A stretch of DNA of 64,000 bases from Blasia pusilla (lineage: Eukaryota; Marchantiophyta; Marchantiopsida; Blasiales). Of the stretch, positions 20,327 through 30,530 are shown one piece after another (the first letter of the stretch is position 1; each line of letters begins with the position of its first letter). Location: positions 4,898,001 to 4,962,000 of the forward strand of contig CM114274.1 of the NCBI GenBank assembly GCA_050084515.1, read 5' to 3'. The notes below the pieces were generated by a model. The model searched no databases and was not told the DNA's origin. It saw only the letters and a list, made by a program, of their open reading frames with translations. A program made the position numbers and the translations under genes.

Positions 20327-21391
20327 ATGGCGTCCTCCTCTCCCTCTAGTGTGCCAATGGAGGAGACTTGGGAGCCATTACTTGGGCCCAAGCTTACGGG
20401 AGGTGAGAAACGACGCTTGACACAATTCTTACGTGCTTATAAGAGTTGTTTTGCCTTTAGCATGAAGGAGTTGGGTGCTTTGGTTGGACCCAGTATACGG
20501 ATTGATTTGGCTAGTGATATGCCAATCTTTCGTCGTCCCTACCAATATAGTGATATGGAGAGGGACTTGATTCAGAGTAGGACGTTGGACCTTTTGGAGG
20601 CTGGATTAGTGGAGTTGTCGCATGGAGAGTATGCATCAGCCACTGTCATGTCTACTAAAAAGGATGTGCATGGCAACTACACGGATAGGCGGATGTGTGG
20701 AGATCACCATCCTATCAATCGGCAGACCAAGGCTGATAGGTATGCCATGCCTACACATTAGGAGATCTTTGATGTGGTGGGACAGGCAAAGATTTTCAGT
20801 ACTTTGGATCTTCGGGCAAGATACCATCAGTTGGCGATTCGAGACAATCACAAGGCCAAGACAACATTTTGGGGTGTCAACTCTCATGTCAAGGATTGTT
20901 TGTACCAGTGGAAATTCTTACCCTTTGGGTTGAAAAATACACCTGTCAAGTTTCAGAGAATGATGGACAGGATCCTAGCAGGGTTGGATTTTGTTTGGTG
21001 TTACATTGATGATATCTTGGTGTTCAGTAACACGGTGGAGGAGCATCAGATACATTTGCTGATTGTGTTTGAGCGGTTGAAAGTGGGTCGTCTACGTTTG
21101 TATCCAGGAAAATGTAAGTTCTTCCATGAGGATGTTGAGTACTTGGGTCATGTGATCTATCCAGGTGGTTTGGGAGTTCAGCAAGCAAAGGTGGAGGCTA
21201 TTGAGCTTATTCCTCATCCAATAGATGTGAGTAGAGTTTGGGCATTCATGGGATTGGCGAACTACTATCGGAGGTATGTGAAGGAATTTAGTGCTATGGC
21301 AAAGTCTTTGAACCAATTGTTGAATCAAATCAAGAGTGGCACTGGGGAGATGATCAAGAGAGAGCTTTCGTGGAGCTCAAGGCCTAATTGA
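20327..21391 (+). pseudogene. Reverse transcriptase of copy 2
   Basis: Segments in order: KLTGGEKRRLTQFLRAYKSC, YQYSDMERDL, RRMCGDHHPINRQTKADRYA, a TAG at 20759, then FSTLDLRARYHQLAI, LPFGLKNTPVKFQRMMDRIL, the catalytic box FVWCYIDDILVFS, and the thumb segment YLGHVIYPGGL with FMGLANYYRRYVKEFS. Two aspartates of YIDD are intact. Apart from the in-frame TAG the domain is open from 20327 to 21391. Confidence 0.92.
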
Positions 21392-21810
21392 TGATGGCGC
21401 CTATCTTGAGGAGACCTATCAGAGGACGTCCATTTCAGTTACACACTGATTGGAGTAGGTTGGGACTTGGAGCAGTGTTGACACAACATGATGATGAGCA
21501 CATGGAGTTTGTGATGGCCTATGCAAGTCGTTCGAATAATGCAGTGGAGTCGCGCTATAGTTCATATGAGGGAGAGTGTTTGGCAATAGTGTGGGCTTTG
21601 GCACACTTTAGGTGTTACTTGTTTGGCTCACAGTTTACCCTTGTTACTGATCACCAACCGCTCAAGTGGTTGATGGAGTCTGACAAGCGTACAGGGAACC
21701 TTGCACGGTGGGCTCTTATCTTACAAGAGTATGACTTCCAAGTGGTACATAAACCTGGAGTTGCCAACCTTGATGCTGATGGGTTGAGTAGGAACCTATG
21801 TACTAGCTAA
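21388..21810 (+). pseudogene. RNase H of copy 2
   Basis: A complete Ty3 RNase H in one frame, shifted from the RT frame. FQLHTDWSRLGLGAVL gives the first catalytic Asp, SSYEGECLAIVWAL the Glu, and TLVTDHQPLKWL the second Asp. VANLDADGLSRN ends the domain with the last Asp. It removes the RNA strand during reverse transcription. Confidence 0.9.
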
Positions 21811-21855
21811 GAGGATGCAACTGGGGCTAGATGGCATGGCGAGGTTGATGAGGAG

Positions 21856-23157
21856 ATGGTGTCAGGTTGGCATGCATCCGTCTTTTCATATTGGTTAGGA
21901 GTGGACTCTAGTATGGAGGACCACATGACATCTTACTCTAGTCAAAGGGTAGATGGCCAGCCTTCAGATCCTAAGGTTGGAGATGGTGGTACGGATCAGC
22001 GTGATATTCATGATGATGCGTTGGTGTTGGAGTTCCTACGGACTAATAAGGTGTCAGGCAAAGTAAGTGCCAAGGAGCGAGACTGTATTCTTCAACGTGC
22101 TAAGAGATATCGATTGGAGGGAACACATATTCTCTGTGTGTGGGAGGATGGTAGAGTACGAGTAATGTCGCATTTGGCTTAGAGACAGCGCATTGAGCGA
22201 CATGCCCATGAGTTGGGACATTTTGGGATAAAGCATACATATAGTTTACTCCTTGGTTAGTATTGGTAATGTGGCATACATACTCATGTGTAGCAATTGG
22301 TGTCACGTTGTATGGTTTGTGATCGGGTGAGGGCATCATTCAATGCCCCTATACCATAGTTATACCTCTTACCTATTATAGGGTTGGGTTACGATTGGAG
22401 TGTGAATTTTACGGGACCATTTTCGTTAATTGTACGATATCATCGATATGTGATTGTGATAATACAACACTTCTCCAAATAGATTGAGATGGTGGCATTA
22501 CTTGACAATGCAATTGAGGGAACGACGTATGCATTTCTTGATAGAATGCTTAATCATTTTGATGCACTAGTTGAAGTACTGACCAATTAGAATACAGAGT
22601 TTCAAGATAAGTTTCAAATCTTGTATGACAAGGCATTGATTGATTATTAAACCACGTCTCGAAATCATCCAAAGGCGCATGGATTTGGCTAACGATGAAA
22701 AAGCATTGTGCAAGTATAGCTTACAGAAGGGGCATTGTGGAGACTAGGATATTCAGTTGCCATGATTAGTCATGGAATATACGTTCAATCACCAAGCATC
22801 TTTGACTTCCTTTTCACTTTATTTTCTATTATATGATCGAAATCCAAAATTACCAACAACAATTCGTGGAGAGTCTAGTAAGATGATGAACCTTGATGGC
22901 CCAAAAATATGGATAAGAGTGTGTTCTCATCAAGCAAAATTCTTTCAGAGAGTTATGACAACAACCTTTGAAAATTTTGTCATTGCTCAACACAAGGATA
23001 CATTGTAATAAGCAATCATTCGAGATGAAGATTATCGACCATCAATTTGTAAGTTCCATGTGAAAGATTATATCTATTTGCAACAAATTGCACCAACAAC
23101 ATTGAATATAACGGCATGCCACATTGTTTCATGTTGGAAGGTCGTGATGAGTGGTTT
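21856..23157 (+). pseudogene. Integrase of copy 2, heavily degraded
   Basis: An acidic linker (QRDIHDDALVLEFLR) leads into AKRYRLEGTHILCVWEDG and an H-x-x-x-LGHFGIKHT zinc-binding segment; CMVCDR at about 22310 supplies the Cys pair. The catalytic core at 22380-22700 is recognisable (DWSVNFTGPFS, NHPKAHG) but full of stops. The C-terminal segment 22772-23157 (FENFVIAQHKDTL, FHVKDYIYLQQIAP) matches copy 1. Similarity ends at MLEGRDEW, just before the place where copy 1 has its PHD finger. Confidence 0.85.
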
Positions 23158-23187
23158 GATTAAACTAAAGTGAACACTTCGACTTAC

Positions 23188-26100
23188 GGCCCGGACGTCA
23201 CTTTTATCAAGACCCATTCCAAAGGCCACTGTCGCTACGACCTGCAAAGCACCAACGGTGTGGAGAAATTCCAAGTAAACAAAAATGCACAATATACACA
23301 TGCAATGGCTAATGCTTTTAACTTTCACTCTCATCACTCTAGGCAAACAAAGTCCTGTTAGTTACTGTTACCACTCTAAGCTTGTTGCGGCAAAATTGGT
23401 CATAGATGCGGCTGCGCTCCTGGCTCGCCTTCTTTGCATGATAACTCTGCAAGATATTTCATGTCTGATTAGAGGTTTGTATTGATTAGCTGAAACAAGA
23501 CACTCAGAGGTGCGCGCAACTCTTGCAATCTTAGAGCTATCGTGCAGAGTTATCTTGCATGATAACTCTGCAAGATATTTCATCCCTGATTAGAGGTTTG
23601 TTATGATAACAGGCACAAATTTGTTTGTTGTGCGTCACAATTCATGAGAGTTACCATTACAAAGTATCAGAATCAGGGCATGCACCTTTGCTTGAATGCC
23701 ATTCTGGTGAAGGTACCCACTTATGTAGTCTGTCTCCGCCTGTTCCAAAAAAGTTGCTCGCTCAAAATGGGGTGGTTTAGAAATAAGAAATATGAGTACT
23801 GGCTACATGTCACTAAGTGCAAAGGAACCTAACCCCTTTCAAGTCTCATCTTCAGAATGAGGATTCAGGCAACCAGATACCATTACAATGGAAGAAACAG
23901 TGGTCGGGAATAATTCATGTCCAATGATGTCAGATATCAAGAGTCCACGCGAGAACCACTCAGAACAGTTGGTGAGTGGCTTGCTGATAGTTTGTCAGGT
24001 AACGTAGGCGGTCCAGAACACATTTAGACCAGAGCCTTCAGATACAAGACTCAGTCACCCTATCAACCACAATGATTTCCAAGCGCTTTCCTGTCAGCAG
24101 GACCAAGAGAAATGAATCCACTTGGAGAGGACAGACATAATCGGATTTGCAAAGGTGCATGCAGCTCATACCTGGAAGGTACAGTAGATTATGATGCTTC
24201 GAGCCTCAGAAAATGGACTTCTTTGGAGCAATGAAAGAAGAGACTTGAGCCTGGACGCACAACAAAAGATCATATCAGATAGTCTGCAATGTCGGTTGTC
24301 CCTGAATGAGAATACATTCCATTTCTTAGAAACTCCTTAGCACAAGAAGATGGATACTCACTTTTGGAACTTTAAACTATGGATGGCAGGTAAATCATTT
24401 ACTTCTTCAGTTAAAAGTATACCACATATCTTGATGACGGGATATGATATCAACACATAGCTTACTCTATGTGGCGATGAGTGAGGATTGGCTTAGATTT
24501 ACTGGCCTGTTAGGTTCCCTTGAAGCTGAAAGCACGAGATTTTCCCGCACATGGGAAGCTTGAATAACATCAGCAGATGAGATGCAAAGTGATTTTAACA
24601 TTGAGCTTTCAGCTTTCTTTGTGGCCGTCGCAGTCATTGCAAGGACACATGGCACCTTCATCTGCTGCAGAACATTTCCTAATCTGAAATACGAAGGCCT
24701 GAAGTTATGCGACCTGCAAACATGGAATCTGATTAGGAGGAAATACTGAAATAGATCTTAAAATAAACTTGGAATCATTTGGTGCTCGAAGTAAAACTTA
24801 CCATTCTGACAAACAATGAGCTTCATCGATGACTGCCAAAGAGATTTTGGGTAAGTCGCCCAGTATTCGATGGAAGCTTTCAGCACATAGTCGTTCTGGG
24901 GATATGAAAAGCACCTTCAGAGTGCAAGCACAATAATTCATGTTATGTTAGTGTTGGCTTGTACACAGGGACAATGGTGCAAGTTCCACTTTGCAGAGTG
25001 AGCACCCTGAGACAGATGTGTGCTGAAGAATAGATCCTTCATAAGCAAATGGCTTCAAATTCATGTTAATGACCTGATGATAGCAGGACCCAACTTCTCA
25101 GACCATGCCTGCTGAAAAGAGTGTATTCAAGGACCTCTTCATAAATATTCTGTTCAAAAAGTTATGGGCAGAAAAAATACCTTGATTTGCACCTTTACGT
25201 AGGCGAGAAATTGTTTCATAACTTTCCTGCAATGTCTGCAATTACAACAATCAGTCTCTTCAGTGAGCATTCTGCAGTCTACCTCAATACTCTCTATCTA
25301 TGTATCACCGTATATCAATTGTAAGTCTTACATCTAAGGGGAAGCTCTAATTGATCCTGTTGATAGACACACTCAGGAAGCAAATTGTTTCCACTACTTT
25401 AACTGATCTGGCACAATCCATCATACATTGCTTCACTGAGACCCCGCTCTAGTCCTTTCTAAGTCACGAATCAACTCAAAACCAAAACTTAACTTCTTAT
25501 AATGCACTTGCAGAACTTTTGTTGTCCATGTTACAGGAAAGCGACGCTTGAACGTGAAATTTACATTCAATTGATGTCTGATCCTTACAGCATTAGTGGT
25601 TCAACATAGTAATCAGACACACCGTATATTGTGAGGTACCTGAGCGCTACTGATTAAAGCTCCTGGCAGCGAAGGAGGAAGATGGAGCAGTTGGTCAGTC
25701 ATCAATGCCACCAGGGGACTTATCACCAAAGTAAGGCCTGGCAGCAGATATGCAGGGAGCTGAGAGATCCAGTCCACAAGTCATGAGTTAGCCAAAGTGA
25801 ACACTGATGATAAAAAATGAAGAAAGTTCTTTTCAATATATTCAATAGACTATTGCATGGAAATACAGGACCAGCAGAGAGAAGGATACCAAACGTGTCA
25901 GCTTCTTTATCTCAACTGTGGAGTAGCTCTACTCTCAGCTTGAAACACAGCGTCACATGAGAACCAAACCATTTGCAGAAGGTGAGGAAACCAAACCTGG
26001 TAGCACAGGGATTTTCCTGCTCCAGTTGGTAGAAGCACCATAGTAGACTCCAGGGAAAGAATGCGCTTTATTGCTTCAACTTGGCCAGTCCGAAAGGATT

Positions 26101-28968
26101 TGAATCCAAACACCATGTGAAAAACTCCAATAAATATTCATTTGAAGGATTACCCTGTGCTCCCCTCACCACCTGTTCCAATTTAGCACACGACTCACGA
26201 GTGCTCTCACAGTTTGCATCCTCAGATAAACTGGGTACGTCATGTGCTGGAGTGTCTGCCGCCAGCCAGTCATCATTTGCCCAGGTAGAAGACTTTCCCC
26301 CAGTGGATCCTGAACCAACTCTTCAGAAAGGCCTTGAGTCTCCTGTAAGATCTACTTCAATATCCTCATCAGCAAGTGGAGAGTTATTCTCCAGGTCTTC
26401 TGTGTCCACTTTCCTGTATTTCTTTCCTCGGAAACTCCGCCGACCATATGCTCCTGGTCTCCTGTATCGAGTCCCATTCACAAATTTGCGTCTCCTGCCA
26501 CCCTTACCATTTATGTTCAATTTCACAAAGTTATTTCTTTCCCCTGACCTCATTTTCAAATCAGAGCTTTTGTTGATAGTATTTCTCTGTTTCGGGACCT
26601 GGGATACTCTCCGCAATGCCTTGGAATTTGACCATGAGTTCTCCGGAGCTTTGTGTAGTTTGGCTCTCTTCCTGTTCACTTTATTTGTTTGTACATCAAG
26701 CCTTTGGTCTTCGGAGGATTGCCTGACTGTTTCCGAATACGTCATAGGTCCTGGGTCAGCACTGATCAAGGTGCTGCTCGGAGGTAATCCTGTAGATGAT
26801 GCACTCTCGAGGACAACAGGAGCAGCTTCTGTCTGTTGGAAAGGCTTCTTTCTTTTCCTGTCCAAAGAGGTAGGGGCGAGCACTTTGTCTGCATCTGACA
26901 TATCTGGAAGTAACAAGTCTCAGCTGCTGCATACATTTCTCTCAAATGAAGATGGAAGGATTTTCACTGACATACTTCTGGTACTTCTCCTAGTGGTCAC
27001 ACCCTCCATGGAAATTTTTGTGTTCGTTATTGTGGGAGAGCACTTCGAATGCTGAGCCAGGTTGACTTCCCATGTTTCTGCAGCAACATCCAAATTCTCT
27101 TCTTCCATACTTGTGGACTTCCTCTTTAAGGACCTGACTCTCATGAGCGTTGTTGTCTGTATTTGTGTTTCCTTGCCGGATTCCTCAACCATGTTATCTG
27201 CTGTGGAGCAGACACCTGTCTGCTTGGGAGTGAAGAGGGCGGCACGAAGTCGAGATATCAATGTCGCCTTATTTCCAATGAGAGCAAGGCCCCGTCTGAG
27301 AAGCATCTGCTTCAGAGTCACTACTCATCTTTTGAAAGCTTTTCTCTGACTGTTGTATATCATGATCAAAGGATGGAGTTTGCTCTCCTGTCACTTTGAT
27401 CTGAGGTGTGTTGCCTAGCTCTTCAGGGAGGAACTTTGACTTTATCTCCTTGTCAATCGTCACAAAGTCAGTGGTTGGTATACTTCTGTCCGCCAGCTTT
27501 GGTGGATCAAATTGAGACCGACTGATAAAAGTATCATGCCAGTCGGAAGGGGCTCTGTTTGTATTGTCTCGGAAAAGGTCTTCCCCGCCTGAATCCCGAA
27601 ACGCAGGGTCATCCCATTTGGAAACCATAGTTTCGGTAGAACTTCTGCCATGAGCACGACGATCCGTTCTAATAAGACTGGAAGGCTCGCAATTCGCAGA
27701 GAAACCAGCAGGAAGAACTCCCAGTGATGAAATACAGTCTCGATCGGCCAGCCGCATTCCCGTACGATGTCGTTTGATGACAAACCCTTCTGCTCGAGGA
27801 AACTCCATGGTAGGAAGGCAATTCTTGAAACTTGAGAGTGCTTCATGCGCGGTGTCTACAGTTCCAGTTGATGGTGAATGTGAGGGAGCATTCCCGTCAG
27901 TCTTTCCGGGAGCTTTTCTCTTAGACACTCTAACCGAGTGGACTTTAGGAGCAGACTGCAGTGGAGGGAGATTTGACGAAGTAGGTGTTTTCTTATTGCC
28001 ACTGAGGAACTTCTCTTCCAAAGGCCATCGTACGGAGCGAAATCTGGAGACGGGAGTAAGTTGCGGATCACACCTGATTAGCCCCTGCTTTGGTGGTGTA
28101 GAGGATATGTGTGTTGCATCTGAATCTTCAGAGTTTGATGAAAGGGCGGGGCAACTCTGACATTTCCCGAAAGTTTGCTTCATATTCGCGTTATTGACAA
28201 CATTCTCTTTTCCGAGCCTCTCTTCGAAGCTAGCGTCATTGTCAACACGCTCTTTGACCAGCTTCTCCTTCATGCTAGAGTGATTGAAAACGTCATTTTT
28301 TGCCAGCTTCTCTGTCGTTGTGCCTTCCTTTGCAATATTCTTATTTTCGTGCCTCTCCTTCACACTGGAACCAATCCCAAGCTGCTGCTTCGTACTCGCA
28401 TACTCGCGATACAGTGAATCTGCACCAAATCATCCCTCAATTAGATATTAAAAAGCTCCTCCAAACCGTAGAAATGCGACGGTACGAGACTCCCGCATCC
28501 ATCTTGTTACAAGGTCGATAGCAACTAGCCTCCTGGTTGACAGTTGAATGAGCACAAATATGCGAACAAGGGGAGTTAAGTATTGCATAAACTTTCCACA
28601 CTAAGGCTACAAATTTCAGTCAGTAAACAATGACTTGATGAGCGAATGATCGGGTACGTTGCTCGAATGACTTTGAAGTGTGATTCAACTAAATTTGAGG
28701 ATACATCAATGCTGCTGACACCCGAGATTGTCGTGGGAGAGGATCGGGAGCTAATCACTAAGGTCATACAATGCACAATCTCAGGAGTCGCCGTCAATCA
28801 ATCCACATCAAATTTACGAGGGGAAGATCAAAACTCACGGATAACTTTAGAAGCTTGTATGTCATGTTTGGAGGGAGGCCGACCATGCTGAATCTGAAAT
28901 TCGCGTTCCCACTGTTTGAGCTCTGTCTTGATTCTCTGAAGCGTAGAGCGACGGCTGATCTCATCCAT
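23188..28968 (-). CDS. RECQL4: RECQL4-type RecQ DNA helicase, truncated after motif V
   Basis: RecQ helicases are 3'-5' ATP-dependent DNA helicases; RECQL4 acts in replication start and repair in the nucleus. Exon 28968-28839 encodes an Sld2-like start ([20 protein letters not shown]), continued at 28419 by [18 protein letters not shown]-like segment (27321-27240, [19 protein letters not shown]) and a basic [17 protein letters not shown] block (about 26.5 kb) follow. Helicase exons: motif [23 protein letters not shown] (to 25997); [16 protein letters not shown] (25759-25640); [15 protein letters not shown] (25235-25181); motif [12 protein letters not shown] (24914-24802); motif [13 protein letters not shown] (24713-24503); SIIIYCTFQ (24250-24172); [18 protein letters not shown] (23739-23686); [18 protein letters not shown] (23446-23372); motif [19 protein letters not shown] (23241-23188). 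The last five exons mostly join in phase. An in-frame TGA at 26920 lies in a likely ~65-bp gtatgt intron. A frame change near 27.3 kb is unresolved. No motif VI or C-terminus is in the window. Confidence 0.88.
23433..23604. repeat. Partial duplication of a RecQ intron-exon boundary
   Basis: About 50 bp at 23433-23482, covering the start of the SYHAK exon, its acceptor and upstream intron, recur at 23555-23604. The outer copy has the same cttgcag acceptor but loses exon similarity after about 15 bp. A perfect inverted repeat with 11-bp arms (gcagagttatc/gataactctgc, 6-bp loop) spans 23544-23571 at the edge of the extra copy. Confidence 0.85.
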
Positions 28969-29091
28969 TTTTCCGCTTTCACAAAATGCTGAAGTGCGCT
29001 GCAGGACACAGAAAACGTGAAACAGTCCAGTTTCCTTCTCAAGCTTTACAACTCCGTATTGTGATGGTGAGCCGGAAACGCCGCCCTCCAA

Positions 29092-30530
29092 TTAGTCCTC
29101 TTCATAAAATTGTTCCAGAGGTCGAATCCTCCCATGCTGACCCGGAAAAGCTGTGAAGCTCTCTGGTTACAGTTCAAACTGGATTGAAATTGGAGTTTGA
29201 TGTCTGAACACGTATCGTGTGCATGGAAGACCTTGTAAGTAAGACCACAAGCCTGATTGACGCCATCCGGTCTTTCCTCGCCGTCTCAAAAACGTGACGT
29301 TATTTCAAAATGAAGAGAAGATGAAAGCTGGTCTCACGGGATGGATAGAAGTGTTGTAACCTGGTCTGACAATTCACTTGAAAGACAACAGAAAGAACTT
29401 TCTAGAGTGTGAAAAACAGTGCCGCTGGCCTAAGGCTATCGTCATACAGGCTTAACCTCTCATAAACCAACTCATCTCCCTATGCGTGTCACTACTCCGA
29501 CTCGAATCGAGCCGAGTTCTTCCCTCAGAGTTCTTGCTCCGGGCATGAATCTTCAAACTCGTTCTAATCTTGTAGCAAACCACACACCGCAACAATGGAA
29601 TTTCGAACGGCACGACAATGCCAATCGCGTCGAATCTCTTCCCTGTCACTATCCGACATACGTCCTTTCACCACATTCATCATCATCAGTGCACAAAAGC
29701 GAGCGTGGTAGCTTACAAGTGGAATTGCAATCCCTGCACCCAAAGCCTCCGAGCAGCAAACCACAGCGCGATTTCATACAGCATTCATCGGCAGCGTTAT
29801 TCGAAGATCAGTTCCCGCGCTAAGAGCGCGCGGAAACCATCACGGGAGAGCACGAGCGGGCCCCTACCGTCGAGACCCGGCCCGTCGTGCGTCTTGTTAC
29901 GGCCCCTACAAATAGTCCGTAAATTCCGGATCCAGATCTTATGTTGACACGTCTCCGTAAGATGACTGAGCTTAGGGTCCTATGGCGTCCACATTTACGC
30001 GCGGCGGTCACACGCATGTACGCAGTTGCGTTTGCGCTCCATCGCGACACGGCAGAGAGATACGAGGCCTCGTCCAAAGTTCAGACGGTCGACTTAGGGA
30101 ATCGCAGGTTAGGAATTCGTTGAGTGCAGTCAAGTCAGAGATTCGGGTGAGAGCAGCAGCAGAAGTGGAATGATGCACTTCGACAAAAACGTGTGATGGA
30201 AAACCACAAAAGAGGGGGAATCAAAGAGTCAAAACCTGAAGGCCACAACAACAAAGAAGAAGGGGCAGAAGTAACACGGCAGAGAAGTAAGGTTTTCAAT
30301 GATGGGCACGTTTAGAACAGAACCGCATGTTCTACACACCGATTCCTTTTCCATGTGTATTTCTTCTTGGTTCCGCTGCGCTATGTTTCCTTCATTGCTG
30401 CTTACTTCATTACTTCAGACATCGACCAATCCGTGTTAGAAAATATTTGACGGTTGCTTCTCATTTGATTCATGTGTTTCTCGTTGGTTTAAGTGTCTCT
30501 AAGCAGCAAGCAAATTCTATTCAATAAGTT
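29092..30530. other. Upstream region of the RecQ gene, no gene recognised
   Basis: GC is higher here than in the following AT-rich block. Open frames on both strands (for example 29482-29823 on plus and 29820-30077 on minus) look like chance. It probably includes the RecQ promoter and 5' UTR. Confidence 0.4.

Larger units (their letters stand above)
16200..23157 (+). mobile_element. Ty3/gypsy element with DNA methyltransferase, copy 2
   Basis: Domain order on the plus strand: Gag with two zinc knuckles (16255-17544), a coiled linker (17625-17800), aspartic protease (18392-18720), DNMT3-like methyltransferase (18814-20095), reverse transcriptase (20327-21391), RNase H (21388-21810), integrase (21856-23157). 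Integrase after RNase H puts it in Ty3/gypsy. The similarity to copy 1 stops at about 23157, before the PHD finger; no 3' LTR follows, and the sequence passes within 30 bp into a RecQ exon. Stops and frameshifts in every domain mean it is not autonomous. The 5' limit is uncertain. Confidence 0.9.

Noticed and set aside
26081-27055. A 324-codon open frame on the plus strand
   Set aside because: It is antisense to the RecQ N-terminal region; the minus strand carries the recognisable basic and SAP-like blocks, and the plus-strand product is Ser/Phe/Leu-rich with no motif.
29100-29140. tRNA-like ggtcgaatcctccc
   Set aside because: No acceptor stem or anticodon arm can be formed around it.
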